A stretch of DNA of 17,981 nt from positions 1 through 17,981 of the forward strand of contig JAJZHL010000003.1 of the NCBI GenBank assembly GCA_021804505.1, given 5' to 3'. The DNA comes from Pseudomonadota bacterium. GTDB lineage: Bacteria > Pseudomonadota > Alphaproteobacteria > Rickettsiales > Rickettsiaceae. Position numbers and translations under genes: made by a program. The notes beneath the pieces are model-generated. The model was not told where the DNA came from and ran no database searches. It was given only the letters and a program-made list of their open reading frames with translations. Shown here piece by piece: positions 1 to 7,066 of this stretch (its first letter is position 1; each line of letters opens with the position of its first letter).

Positions 1-83
1 GGTACTAACCTATCAGAGTTTACTCCATGATCAATTCCGTTAATCAGCTTACACAATAATAAATGTTCGATGAATTCATACCT

Positions 84-374
84 TCAATTTAATGTTATTC
101 CATCAAAATTCAAGGTCTTTATATAATTATAACTCCCTCTATACTTGTTACTGTCAAGAATTAACAAGTCAATGGCCTCTTTGAGAGGTTCTACTAAATA
201 CTGTTCTTGAGCCCAACTAAATAAAAATGATACTAGTCCTGCCCCCGTACTACAGTAATCTACTAGTATAGTTTTTTTACCATTTTTATATTCTTCTATC
301 AGAATTTCTGGAGTTAATCCTAAATTAGAAAGCACTTCTCGATATAGGATTTTCTGCTCAGAAAAAAGTTTCAT
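84..374 (-). pseudogene. C-terminal fragment of a split ankyrin-like / PRTase-like protein
   Basis: This 96-codon piece is probably not an independent gene. Read upstream in the same frame it stays open to about position 443, overlapping the end of the 401-1540 reading frame. A one-base shift near the CCCGGG at 438-443 would join the two into one protein. The fragment contains ILVDYCSTGAGLVSF (about residues 36-50), a hydrophobic strand, acidic residue and TG turn like a PRPP-binding loop of phosphoribosyltransferase-fold proteins. It ends at a TGA (84-86). The same frame then stays open for 27 more codons to the window edge, ending in SDRLV, which looks like continuing protein. TGA is a normal stop here, since the DUF1189 and transketolase genes both end with it. 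I therefore infer a second lesion. The enzymatic assignment is tentative; the fragment status is fairly secure. Confidence 0.6.
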
Positions 375-400
375 ACTTGCACTATCTCTAGTTACAGTTT

Positions 401-1540
401 CTAGTAATTTATAGCTCGGATGCTCATCAGCTTGCTGCCCGGGTTAATTAAACTATAGAAATTACTTGAGAAGGGAATACTCTCGAATTTTTGGTCTTTC
501 TCTTTACAAGCACTTAGTAGCTTCCCAGCTTTAATTATCCAAGCTGGACTTTGGCCTACCCCAAAAACATGAGCCTCTGGAGAGCCAGTGATAACTTTAT
601 CTGCAAACTCTATAATCTTGTTAAAATTATCTGAGGTTTTATGCCATGGCAGGTCATCATATAAATCAAGTAAGTTAACGTCTATCTTATTTTCAGTAAT
701 TAGCTGAGAATTATTTTCAATAAAACTTTTGGGAATGTTAGGAATACCTTGCAAACCCCCTCCTTGCCTAATTAAGAACGCTGCTAATTCAGACTGTTTG
801 GCAATTAGTTCCTGGCTTGGTTCACTTTGCTGCGTTACCTGATTATATTGATAGCAATTTGCATGCACTACAGCAGCAAGTAGATCTTGAGGTGATACTT
901 GATAATCCTTGATTAAGGTGTTAAAAACCTCTTCATTATAATTTTCTGCCGGAAAGGAGTATAACGCACTGAAAGAGCTACCACTTGCACCATATTTAAA
1001 TGCAAGCTCCAACATTTCTTTTTGTTTTTCTTTGTCGTTATTGCTAAATGCTATCTGAAATAATACATCTCCCTTCATGCCCTTATTTAGCAGGAACTCA
1101 ATAGCCCCATTGTCAAGGTAAGGAGATATATGATATAGACTGCCTGCATCTGCTTCGTGAGCTTGTACCAGCTTTGTTAACAAACTCAATGGATTATTAA
1201 AAATATGCGGATTTAATGAAATATGTTGTAGAAGCTCTGTAGAGTCATATTGGTTCACAATAATCAGCTCGAGATTATTTTCAATAAAGCCCGCTGGTAT
1301 TTCATACGTACTTTTAAATGCATCCTTTAAACTTGCTCCATTGTTAATACAGAATTGAACCAGCTCTGCTTGCTGAGCAACAAGTTGAGAGCTGGTCTTA
1401 AATTCCTGTGTTACAACAGAATATTCTTGTGTATACATGTTCGTTACAGCAACTAATAGCTCTTTAACTGATGTTCCATTGTTAATATGCTCTTGTATTT
1501 CTTCTATTGTAAATCTCGTTAAGTAAATTTGATTATTCAT
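401..1540 (-). CDS. Ankyrin-like repeat protein, N-terminal part of a frameshifted gene
   Basis: A 379-residue hypothetical protein starting at ATG 1538-1540, preceded by a GAGGA ribosome binding site (1547-1551). It has several degenerate ankyrin-like helical units of the type LxxFCINNGASLKDA, around residues 59-74, 146-164, 176-194 and 251-266. It also has an internal duplication: residues about 24-103 resemble 216-292, sharing AELVQF/SELAAF and the exact string FIENN. From about residue 310 the character changes: VFGVGQSPAWIIKA (325-338) and IPFSSNFY (355-362) look like a compact globular domain that continues in the 84-374 fragment. The last dozen residues (after FYSLINPG) look out of frame. 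There is no signal peptide or membrane segment. Ankyrin-repeat proteins of Rickettsiales are often host-interaction factors, but nothing here proves secretion. The gene is followed by its own broken C-terminus and lies downstream of ftsI on the same strand, separated by 223 bp. Confidence 0.6.
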   Translation of the reverse strand: MNNQIYLTRFTIEEIQEHINNGTSVKELLVAVTNMYTQEYSVVTQEFKTSSQLVAQQAELVQFCINNGASLKDAFKSTYEIPAGFIENNLELIIVNQYDSTELLQHISLNPHIFNNPLSLLTKLVQAHEADAGSLYHISPYLDNGAIEFLLNKGMKGDVLFQIAFSNNDKEKQKEMLELAFKYGASGSSFSALYSFPAENYNEEVFNTLIKDYQVSPQDLLAAVVHANCYQYNQVTQQSEPSQELIAKQSELAAFLIRQGGGLQGIPNIPKSFIENNSQLITENKIDVNLLDLYDDLPWHKTSDNFNKIIEFADKVITGSPEAHVFGVGQSPAWIIKAGKLLSACKEKDQKFESIPFSSNFYSLINPGSKLMSIRAINY

Positions 1541-1667
1541 ATATTGTCCTCTTTTTTTAACCTATATATACCGTTGTAGCCGGTTTCAATATTAGTTGTC
1601 AAGAGTAATTTCGTATTAGCCGGGATATATTATGCCAAGACTTGCTATTTAAATGGTATGCAGAGCT

Positions 1668-1700
1668 ATTACTCCTAGCTTAAACAGGAGTAATATTTTT
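1668..1700 (+). terminator. Hairpin with T-run in the ftsI downstream gap
   Basis: A perfect 9-bp stem (1668-1676 with 1686-1694) and a 9-nt loop are followed by ATTTTT on the plus strand. It has the form of an intrinsic terminator. However, the T-run serves plus-strand transcription while both flanking genes are on the minus strand, where no T-run follows the stem. It may still end ftsI transcripts weakly or stop antisense transcription. The rest of the 1541-1763 gap shows nothing recognisable beyond the GAGGA at 1547-1551. Confidence 0.3.
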
Positions 1701-1763
1701 AAAGAAATTTATAGGCTATAGATACTGTTTAGTGACCTGCTTGATATAGATAATCAGCTTTTT

Positions 1764-3479
1764 TTACAGCTCCTCGCCATAATAGATAGGTTCTATGCCA
1801 TAAAGAGATACCATGCGCTCAAGTACCCTACCGGCAGTAGGGGCAGCGGTCCAGCCCGCTGTCGCAAAGCCAAATGATTCCTTTGTACCTTTCGGTTCAT
1901 CGAATACAATATAAACCAGATATTGAGGATTAAAGGCTGGTAATACGCCTAAAAATGAAGACATTCTGCTGTTCTTCAGGTATTTTCTCTTGCCATTACC
2001 AGCTGCCGACAATTTTTCTGCCGTACCAGTTTTTCCTCCGACATAATAACCTTTCACATCAGCCTTGCGTCCTGTTCCTTCCTTAACCACTAAGCGGAAT
2101 AACTCACTCATCTGCTTTGAAGTTTTTTCATCAAAAATACGAGTACCTTCAAGACGTTGATCTTTTCTTTTAATTAAGGTTAAATCGTATAATATCCCTC
2201 CGTTAACTACCGGCACCATTGCTTGGACAAAATGTAAAGGGCTGTACGAAATACCATAACCATACGATACCGTAACAGTTGTAAGATCGTTCCACCTTTT
2301 GTCGGATGGGAATAGCGGAGTCCCTCTTTCAGGTAATTCTATATTTAACTGGTCTAACAAACCTAATTTCTTTAAATAAGCCTTAAAATTATTTTTACCT
2401 ACTTCCAGAATAATTTGTCCCATCCCTATATTTGATGAATGCAGGAAAATCTCTGGTACGCTATGCCATCCTTGCTTCGGATGATAATCCTTAATATTAA
2501 AGCCACATACTTTCATGTAACTAATGTCATAAGCATCATTCATAGTGATTATATTAGTATCAAAAGCAATAGCCATAGCCAAAGCTTTCGCTATCGAACC
2601 CATTTCATAAGTAGCAAGGGTTGCCATGTTAAATAACTCTTCCGGCTTTGCTTCACTTGGATAATGCGGGTTAAAATCTGGCTTGCTGACAAGCGCTAGC
2701 ACTTCACCATTATTTGGATTAACAATTATACCGACTGCTCCGACAGCACTAAATTCTTTAAGGGTTTTATCAATTTCTTCATTCAGAATATTCTGTAGCC
2801 TAACATCTATAGAAAGTTCAAGCGGTTTATTACGTTGTTCTTTCTGACTAAGTTCTGGATCAGAATTAGTTAAAAACTTGTCATAGGCTCTCTCAAGCCC
2901 AGCCAGGCCAACAAAATCTCGGCCTACATAACCAATAACATGAGATAGCAAATTGGAGTAAGTATAGACACGCTTCTGCTCTTCTTCTAAGCTGAAGCCA
3001 GGCATTGCTAAATTAGATACAGCTTCTTGCTGGTTTGGCAATAAATCTCTTTTTATCCATATAAAGCTCTTATTAGTTTTAAGCTCTGCAAGTAACTTAG
3101 CTTTATTCAGTTCAGGAAATATTTTAGTAAGCTTATCTATAGATTCAGCAGGATTAATTACTTTTTGTGGATTAGCAAATAAGGATGATGAAGGAAGGTT
3201 AACTGCAAGTAAATTACCATTCCGATCTACTATTTCTTTCCTGAAATAATTATTTTTAGCCTGATATTTGTCTCCTACAACATAATCGTTTGTGGCCAAA
3301 ATTATCAAACGATATGACAATCCACCAAAAAGTAGTACGAAGAAGAAACATACTACCAATATCCTATTTTTTGTATTACTTGGTGAAGTATCCCATGTAA
3401 AAATGTTAACAAAACTATTTTTACTTCGTGCACAATAATCTTTAAAAAACTTTGATAAAAATTGGTAACCACGAAACAT
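1764..3479 (-). CDS. ftsI: Septal peptidoglycan transpeptidase FtsI (class B PBP, PBP3)
   Basis: FtsI cross-links septal peptidoglycan as part of the divisome, anchored in the inner membrane with its catalytic domain in the periplasm. The 571-residue length is normal. One N-terminal membrane helix covers about residues 39-61. The dimerisation/pedestal domain follows (about 70-210, beginning RKEIVDRNGNLLA), then the transpeptidase domain (about 240-555). All three active-site motifs are present: SIAK at 295-298 with nucleophile Ser295, SSN at 348-350, and KTG at 483-485 within GGKTGTAEK. SIAK lacks the usual aromatic third residue (STFK/SVFK), though the catalytic Ser and Lys are intact. The ATG directly abuts the TAA of ftsL without a strong ribosome binding site, so translational coupling is likely. 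Position after ftsL in the mra cluster distinguishes it from the elongasome PBP2. Confidence 0.93.
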   Translation of the reverse strand: MFRGYQFLSKFFKDYCARSKNSFVNIFTWDTSPSNTKNRILVVCFFFVLLFGGLSYRLIILATNDYVVGDKYQAKNNYFRKEIVDRNGNLLAVNLPSSSLFANPQKVINPAESIDKLTKIFPELNKAKLLAELKTNKSFIWIKRDLLPNQQEAVSNLAMPGFSLEEEQKRVYTYSNLLSHVIGYVGRDFVGLAGLERAYDKFLTNSDPELSQKEQRNKPLELSIDVRLQNILNEEIDKTLKEFSAVGAVGIIVNPNNGEVLALVSKPDFNPHYPSEAKPEELFNMATLATYEMGSIAKALAMAIAFDTNIITMNDAYDISYMKVCGFNIKDYHPKQGWHSVPEIFLHSSNIGMGQIILEVGKNNFKAYLKKLGLLDQLNIELPERGTPLFPSDKRWNDLTTVTVSYGYGISYSPLHFVQAMVPVVNGGILYDLTLIKRKDQRLEGTRIFDEKTSKQMSELFRLVVKEGTGRKADVKGYYVGGKTGTAEKLSAAGNGKRKYLKNSRMSSFLGVLPAFNPQYLVYIVFDEPKGTKESFGFATAGWTAAPTAGRVLERMVSLYGIEPIYYGEEL

Positions 3480-3878
3480 TTAGTCTAATTTCCGACTTGA
3501 AATAGTTTTAATAAATTTATTATTAGCAATTGTTTTATAGCGCCACTTATTACTACTTTTAGCAAAATATGGTCTATCAGTATCACGAGACTTAGAAGTA
3601 TATATTTGATCAGATATTAAAGGATCTTTAACCATTTGACTAATCTTAATTGTATCTAATTGTAAATAGGAAGAAGCAAGCCTTCTTAGTCGAGTTGGCG
3701 AAGTAAGATATGATTGCTCCGCTTTTAACACATGAATTTTATTACGTTCTTTATCTAATTGCTTTTGTACTACGCCAAACTGATAATCCAAATTCGCAAC
3801 ACTATCTTTTATGGCAAACAAACCATAAATACTTATGCATATAATACTTAAAAACAAATAAGTAAATACTTTAACCAT
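3480..3878 (-). CDS. ftsL: Cell division protein FtsL
   Basis: A 132-residue bitopic protein with a short cytoplasmic tail, a membrane helix at about residues 4-22 and a periplasmic coiled coil at about 26-58. The alphaproteobacterial FtsL signature SYLTSPTRLRRLAS follows at 56-69. FtsL pairs with FtsB through the coiled coil and activates FtsW-FtsI septal synthesis. The charged, Lys/Arg/Ser-rich tail after about residue 95 is low in complexity and not diagnostic. The ATG overlaps the 3' end of rsmH by 8 bp and has a good AGGAGA 8 nt upstream; its stop abuts the ftsI start. FtsL sequences are poorly conserved, so gene order carries much of the assignment, but the topology and the TSPxRL motif fit well. 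Confidence 0.85.
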   Translation of the reverse strand: MVKVFTYLFLSIICISIYGLFAIKDSVANLDYQFGVVQKQLDKERNKIHVLKAEQSYLTSPTRLRRLASSYLQLDTIKISQMVKDPLISDQIYTSKSRDTDRPYFAKSSNKWRYKTIANNKFIKTISSRKLD

Positions 3879-4812
3879 TATAATTATCTCCTATATTTTG
3901 GCCAGCTCGTAATTTTGCTGATCTTGACCTTGGATTTACTATTACCTCGTCTCTCGTAGGGGTTAATGGTTTTTTGGTGAGAACCTTTAACCATTCGTTC
4001 GGGTTAACAACTGCCTGTGCAGCATATTTTGACCTAGCTACTAACTTGGCAGAATTTTCTTTAAAAAAATTCTTAATTATTCTGTCTTCTAATGAATGAA
4101 ATGACACTATTACTACTTTACCATTCGGCGCTAAAATCTTTCTTATGCTAGATAAGAATGTCTCTAGCTGCCCTAATTCATCATTAACATGAATGCGAAT
4201 TGCTTGAAAAGTCTTAGTAGCAGAATCAATTTTGCCTTTTCGATAGCCTATGCTAGTACGCACTATATCTGCTAATCTTGCGGTATTAGTAATAGGAGCT
4301 AATTTTCGCTGCTCTACAATTTTTTTTGCAATTCTACGAGAGTAAGTTTCATCACCATATTTATAAATTACATTGGCAATTTCTTCTTCCTCAGCATTAT
4401 TGATAAAATCTGCTGCACTTATCCCTTCGGTGCTCATTCTCATATCAAGTGGGCCATCATGAGTGAAGGAAAACCCTCTATTTGCTGAATCAAGTTGCAT
4501 AGAGGAAACGCCCAAATCCATAACTACGCCATCAAATTTCAACGTCCCCAATTGCCCTATACTTCGGGCAAAATCAGAGATTATAAAGCGTATTCTATTC
4601 GGATAATTATATATAAGCTCCTTAGCATAAGGCTCCACATTTGGATCACGATCTATCGCAACCACACTGCAATTAGGTTCTTCTAATATCATCTTAGTAT
4701 AACCACCGAAGCCAAAGGTACAGTCCAAATACATACCTCCGCTTTTTGGAGACAAAATACTTTTTACTTCGTTTAACATAACAGGTATATGAGATGAACT
4801 GAGTACTTCCAT
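3871..4812 (-). CDS. rsmH: 16S rRNA (cytosine1402-N4)-methyltransferase RsmH (MraW)
   Basis: RsmH uses S-adenosylmethionine to methylate N4 of C1402 in the decoding centre of 16S rRNA, in the cytoplasm. The 313-residue length is typical. Visible family motifs are HIPVMLNEV at the N-terminus, the SAM-binding MYLDCTFGFGGYT (27-39), VVAIDRD (50-56), MDLGVSSMQLD (100-110), FSFTHDGPLDMRM (116-128) and SFHSLEDR (239-246). It starts at ATG 4810-4812, four bases after the mraZ stop. An AGGA overlapping that stop is the probable ribosome binding site, suggesting coupling to mraZ. Its 3' end overlaps ftsL by 8 bp. This mraZ-rsmH-ftsL-ftsI order is the conserved head of the bacterial division and cell wall cluster. 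No anomaly was seen. Confidence 0.96.
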   Translation of the reverse strand: MEVLSSSHIPVMLNEVKSILSPKSGGMYLDCTFGFGGYTKMILEEPNCSVVAIDRDPNVEPYAKELIYNYPNRIRFIISDFARSIGQLGTLKFDGVVMDLGVSSMQLDSANRGFSFTHDGPLDMRMSTEGISAADFINNAEEEEIANVIYKYGDETYSRRIAKKIVEQRKLAPITNTARLADIVRTSIGYRKGKIDSATKTFQAIRIHVNDELGQLETFLSSIRKILAPNGKVVIVSFHSLEDRIIKNFFKENSAKLVARSKYAAQAVVNPNEWLKVLTKKPLTPTRDEVIVNPRSRSAKLRAGQNIGDNYNG

Positions 4813-4816
4813 ATTC

Positions 4817-5263
4817 CTAAATGTTTTTTAAGGTTAAACGATTATTTTGTGCTATCTGCCTTGCTGAAGCTAAATGCATGTCAAATTTGGCAGGGTGCCA
4901 AATTTCGAAAACTACTCCTTTACCTACAAAACAAACCTGATCTAAAAGTCCCGCATGCTCAATTAATGTTTTTGGTAATATTACCCTCCCCTCTCCGTCA
5001 AACGGTAATTGAATAGCCTCAGCAAGAATCATCGTTTCAAAAGCATCACGCTCTTCAGAATACGGATCAAGGGTTTGAATAATTTGGCTTAGCTCCTCAA
5101 GCCTTTTAAGGCTGCATGCCTCTATACATTGTTTTTGAAAGGAGGGATATGCTATAAACCCATTAAATATTTGACCAGTTAAGACTTGCCTAAAGCCTAC
5201 AGGAACTGATACCCTGCCCTTTTTATCAATATTATTTATGTATTTAGATAAAAAAATATTCAT
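4817..5263 (-). CDS. mraZ: Transcriptional regulator MraZ
   Basis: A 148-residue protein with the two tandem AbrB/SpoVT-like half-domains of Mra[10 protein letters not shown] at residues 13-21 and DGEGRVILP at 89-97. Each carries the DxxGR core that makes the DNA-binding surface of the ring-shaped oligomer. MraZ is known in E. coli to bind TGGG-type direct repeats with 10-bp spacing in front of its own operon and to repress it. Matching repeats lie upstream here (5303-5337). The first gene of the mra operon, it is followed after 4 bp by rsmH. The start is ATG 5261-5263; only purine-rich sequence precedes it, with no strong Shine-Dalgarno at ideal spacing. Autorepression is inferred from the family and the operator. 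Confidence 0.95.
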   Translation of the reverse strand: MNIFLSKYINNIDKKGRVSVPVGFRQVLTGQIFNGFIAYPSFQKQCIEACSLKRLEELSQIIQTLDPYSEERDAFETMILAEAIQLPFDGEGRVILPKTLIEHAGLLDQVCFVGKGVVFEIWHPAKFDMHLASARQIAQNNRLTLKNI

Positions 5264-5302
5264 TTTATATTATCTTATCCCTAGCTTCCTTTGTAACTAA
5301 CA

Positions 5303-5337
5303 TTGGTCCTAATTGGGATTTTTTGGGATTACTTGGA
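5303..5337 (-). promoter_or_regulatory. Probable MraZ operator, four 10-bp-spaced boxes
   Basis: On the plus strand TTGG occurs at 5303, 5313, 5323 and 5333, exactly 10 bp apart; the two central copies read TTGGGATT. On the mraZ coding strand they read CCAA/CCCAA. The spacing matches the known MraZ recognition pattern (TGGG-type boxes with about 5-bp spacers). The array lies between the predicted -10 and the mraZ start codon and would cover the transcription start, consistent with repression. Confidence 0.75.
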
Positions 5338-5344
5338 AAATTGC

Positions 5345-5373
5345 AGAATAATCTACTAATTATAGAGCGTCAA
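5345..5373 (-). promoter_or_regulatory. Sigma70-type promoter of the mra operon
   Basis: On the minus strand a TTGACG -35 box (5373-5368) is separated by exactly 17 bp from a TATTCT -10 box (5350-5345). Transcription would start near 5338, inside the outermost MraZ box, leaving a leader of about 75 nt before mraZ. It is the only good promoter match in this gap for the mra operon. Confidence 0.65.
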
Positions 5374-5469
5374 GCAATTTTAAAGCTCAATTTAATAAAT
5401 TGTAAAAACTTTAATTATCTGTAGATTATTAGCAAGAGATAGGTATGGTGGATAGCAGTAGAGAATGTT

Positions 5470-5633
5470 CGATGTCATCCCTTGCTGCGGCTGGGATCCA
5501 TCTTTAATGCCTGGATTGTGTACGTACGGCGATGCCTATTCGCTAATAGACGTGATAGGCATCACGAGCCGCTGACCGCGACTAAGGTAAATCCAGATTT
5601 TCTGGTTCCCAGCCGCAGCAAGGAATTACATCG
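5470..5633. repeat. Nested palindromic repeat element (164 bp)
   Basis: The outer arms 5470-5500 and 5603-5633 are inverted copies matching at 28 of 31 positions, with the shared core TTGCTGCGGCTGGGA. Two further pairs nest inside: CTGGATT (5511-5517) with AATCCAG (5590-5596), and GATGCCTAT (5531-5539) with ATAGGCATC (5555-5563). The whole unit would fold into one long cruciform or RNA hairpin. It is GC-richer than its surroundings and has no open reading frame. It resembles the dispersed palindromic elements of Rickettsiales or a small MITE; I cannot name a family. The remainder of the 5264-5662 gap (about 5374-5469) shows nothing else convincing. Confidence 0.8.
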
Positions 5634-5642
5634 GGTTTCGGC

Positions 5643-5668
5643 AATGACATAGGAGAATAGGAATGACA
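5643..5668 (+). promoter_or_regulatory. Repeat-derived ribosome binding site and start of the symporter
   Basis: Two copies of AATGACA (5643-5649 and 5662-5668) flank an AGGAG at 5651-5655. The second copy contains the ATG start codon (5663-5665). A very similar arrangement, AATGACA-AGGAG-GGAATGACA, occurs without a gene at 13962-13989. The translation start of the symporter therefore seems to be made from the tail of a repeat element. Confidence 0.6.
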
Positions 5669-7066
5669 CTTGATAATATTATTGTACTATCCTACCTGAT
5701 TTTTATTCTTATACTTGGTATCTATAAGAGAGCTAATATTGTTAGCTTTAAGAATTACGCTAGAGTGGAGGATACTGGCATAAGCAGCAAACTGATTCTT
5801 GTTGCAACAATTTTTGCATCTTCTGTAGGTGGAGTGACTACTTTTGGTATTGCCGAAAAAGCATTTTCAGGTGATATCTCCTATACTTATGGGCTGATAT
5901 TGGCCATTCCTATTGACTTACTCATTGCCATTTACTTAGTACCCAAAATCGTTAAGCATTATGGTGCTGAAAGCGTAGGTGACATATTATTTAAATATTA
6001 TGGCAAAACTGGACGCCTTATAGCAGGCTTTACGTCTGTTATTGTATGCGCAGGCTTTATGGCAGCTCAAATAAGTGTTAGTGGATATATATTTCAATAT
6101 TTTTTGAAAATTAACCATATAGAAGGAGTAATTCTTAGCTACGGTATCGTTTTGATATATACAACTATTGGCGGACTGCAATCCATTATATTCACTAATA
6201 TAGTGCAGTTTTTTGCAATGATAATAGCAATCCCTATCATTACTATAGTTGGATTATATAAAATTGGTGCTAGTAAATTTTTTCACGAACTGCCACCAGA
6301 AAAAATATACTTCATCCATGATCATATGCTTTCGTCTGATCTAATCACCAATACCATCGCTGCTATGCTTGGGTTTTATGTAATGAATTTGTATCCTACT
6401 TTCATCCAAAGAACACTGATTAACAAGGATCCGCACAAAACTACCAGCGCTATATATATAAAATCTACTATTTATTTTATATTTCTAGTACTAGTAACCT
6501 TAAATGGTTTGATTGCCTTTAACCTTTACCCAACCGAACCTTCTAATCTTGCCTTACCTTATTTAATTGATCAAATTATACCTACTGGCCTACAAGGCGT
6601 TGTTGTGATAGGCTTACTTGCCTCTGTAATGTCAACTGCTGACTCCGATTTGAATGTTACATCTGTATCTTTAGTAAAAGACATATTGCAGCCTATCTTC
6701 AAAATAAATAATCAAAAAAAATTATTATTAATTGCTCGAGGAGCAAATGTCCTAATTGGTTACCTTGCAATAGTTGGGGCACTAGCATTTAATAATGTCA
6801 TAGATCTAGTCATTTTTATTACTGGTTTCTGGGGACCAATAATCCTTGTCCCTATGGTGTTTGCATTTTTTAATATAGTTATTGATCGAAGGATAATGAT
6901 TTTATGTGGACTAACGGGAGCCATCAGTTTCCTCAGCTGGGAATATTTTGTTGGAAGTACTTTCAAACTAAAAGGAGTTTTTATTGGCACTATGGCAAGT
7001 CTTATTATTTTTTGCCTGGGATTATTGGTAAAACATAAACAGAACAAAAATTTCCTGGTATCATAA
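5663..7066 (+). CDS. Sodium:solute symporter family (SSS) transporter
   Basis: A 467-residue, very hydrophobic inner-membrane protein with about 12-13 predicted membrane helices starting at residue 5. The SSS (LeuT-fold, PutP/PanF-like) features are the N-terminal KNYARVEDTG segment after helix 1, the glycine/serine-rich helix ATIFASSVGGVTTFG, GAESVGDILFKYYG before a helix, YTTIGGLQSIIFTNIVQF, and SVMSTADSDLNVTSVSLVKD. In this family the STADS region helps form the Na2 sodium site. Substrate cannot be told from sequence: proline, pantothenate, sialic acid or other carboxylates are all transported by relatives. The start is fixed by AGGAG at 5651-5655, 7 nt upstream of the ATG, lying in a repeat-element tail. 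Its stop overlaps the convergent DUF1189 gene by 6 bp. It probably scavenges a host metabolite. Confidence 0.85.
   Translation: MTLDNIIVLSYLIFILILGIYKRANIVSFKNYARVEDTGISSKLILVATIFASSVGGVTTFGIAEKAFSGDISYTYGLILAIPIDLLIAIYLVPKIVKHYGAESVGDILFKYYGKTGRLIAGFTSVIVCAGFMAAQISVSGYIFQYFLKINHIEGVILSYGIVLIYTTIGGLQSIIFTNIVQFFAMIIAIPIITIVGLYKIGASKFFHELPPEKIYFIHDHMLSSDLITNTIAAMLGFYVMNLYPTFIQRTLINKDPHKTTSAIYIKSTIYFIFLVLVTLNGLIAFNLYPTEPSNLALPYLIDQIIPTGLQGVVVIGLLASVMSTADSDLNVTSVSLVKDILQPIFKINNQKKLLLIARGANVLIGYLAIVGALAFNNVIDLVIFITGFWGPIILVPMVFAFFNIVIDRRIMILCGLTGAISFLSWEYFVGSTFKLKGVFIGTMASLIIFCLGLLVKHKQNKNFLVS

Noticed and set aside
84..86. TGA read as tryptophan or selenocysteine
   Set aside because: TGA ends at least two intact genes here (transketolase, DUF1189), no SECIS-like structure was seen, and the gene already carries a frameshift.
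404..443. Programmed -1 frameshift linking the two parts of the ankyrin-like gene
   Set aside because: The overlap has no X-XXY-YYZ slippery heptamer and no obvious downstream pseudoknot, and a further in-frame TGA follows, so simple mutational decay fits better.
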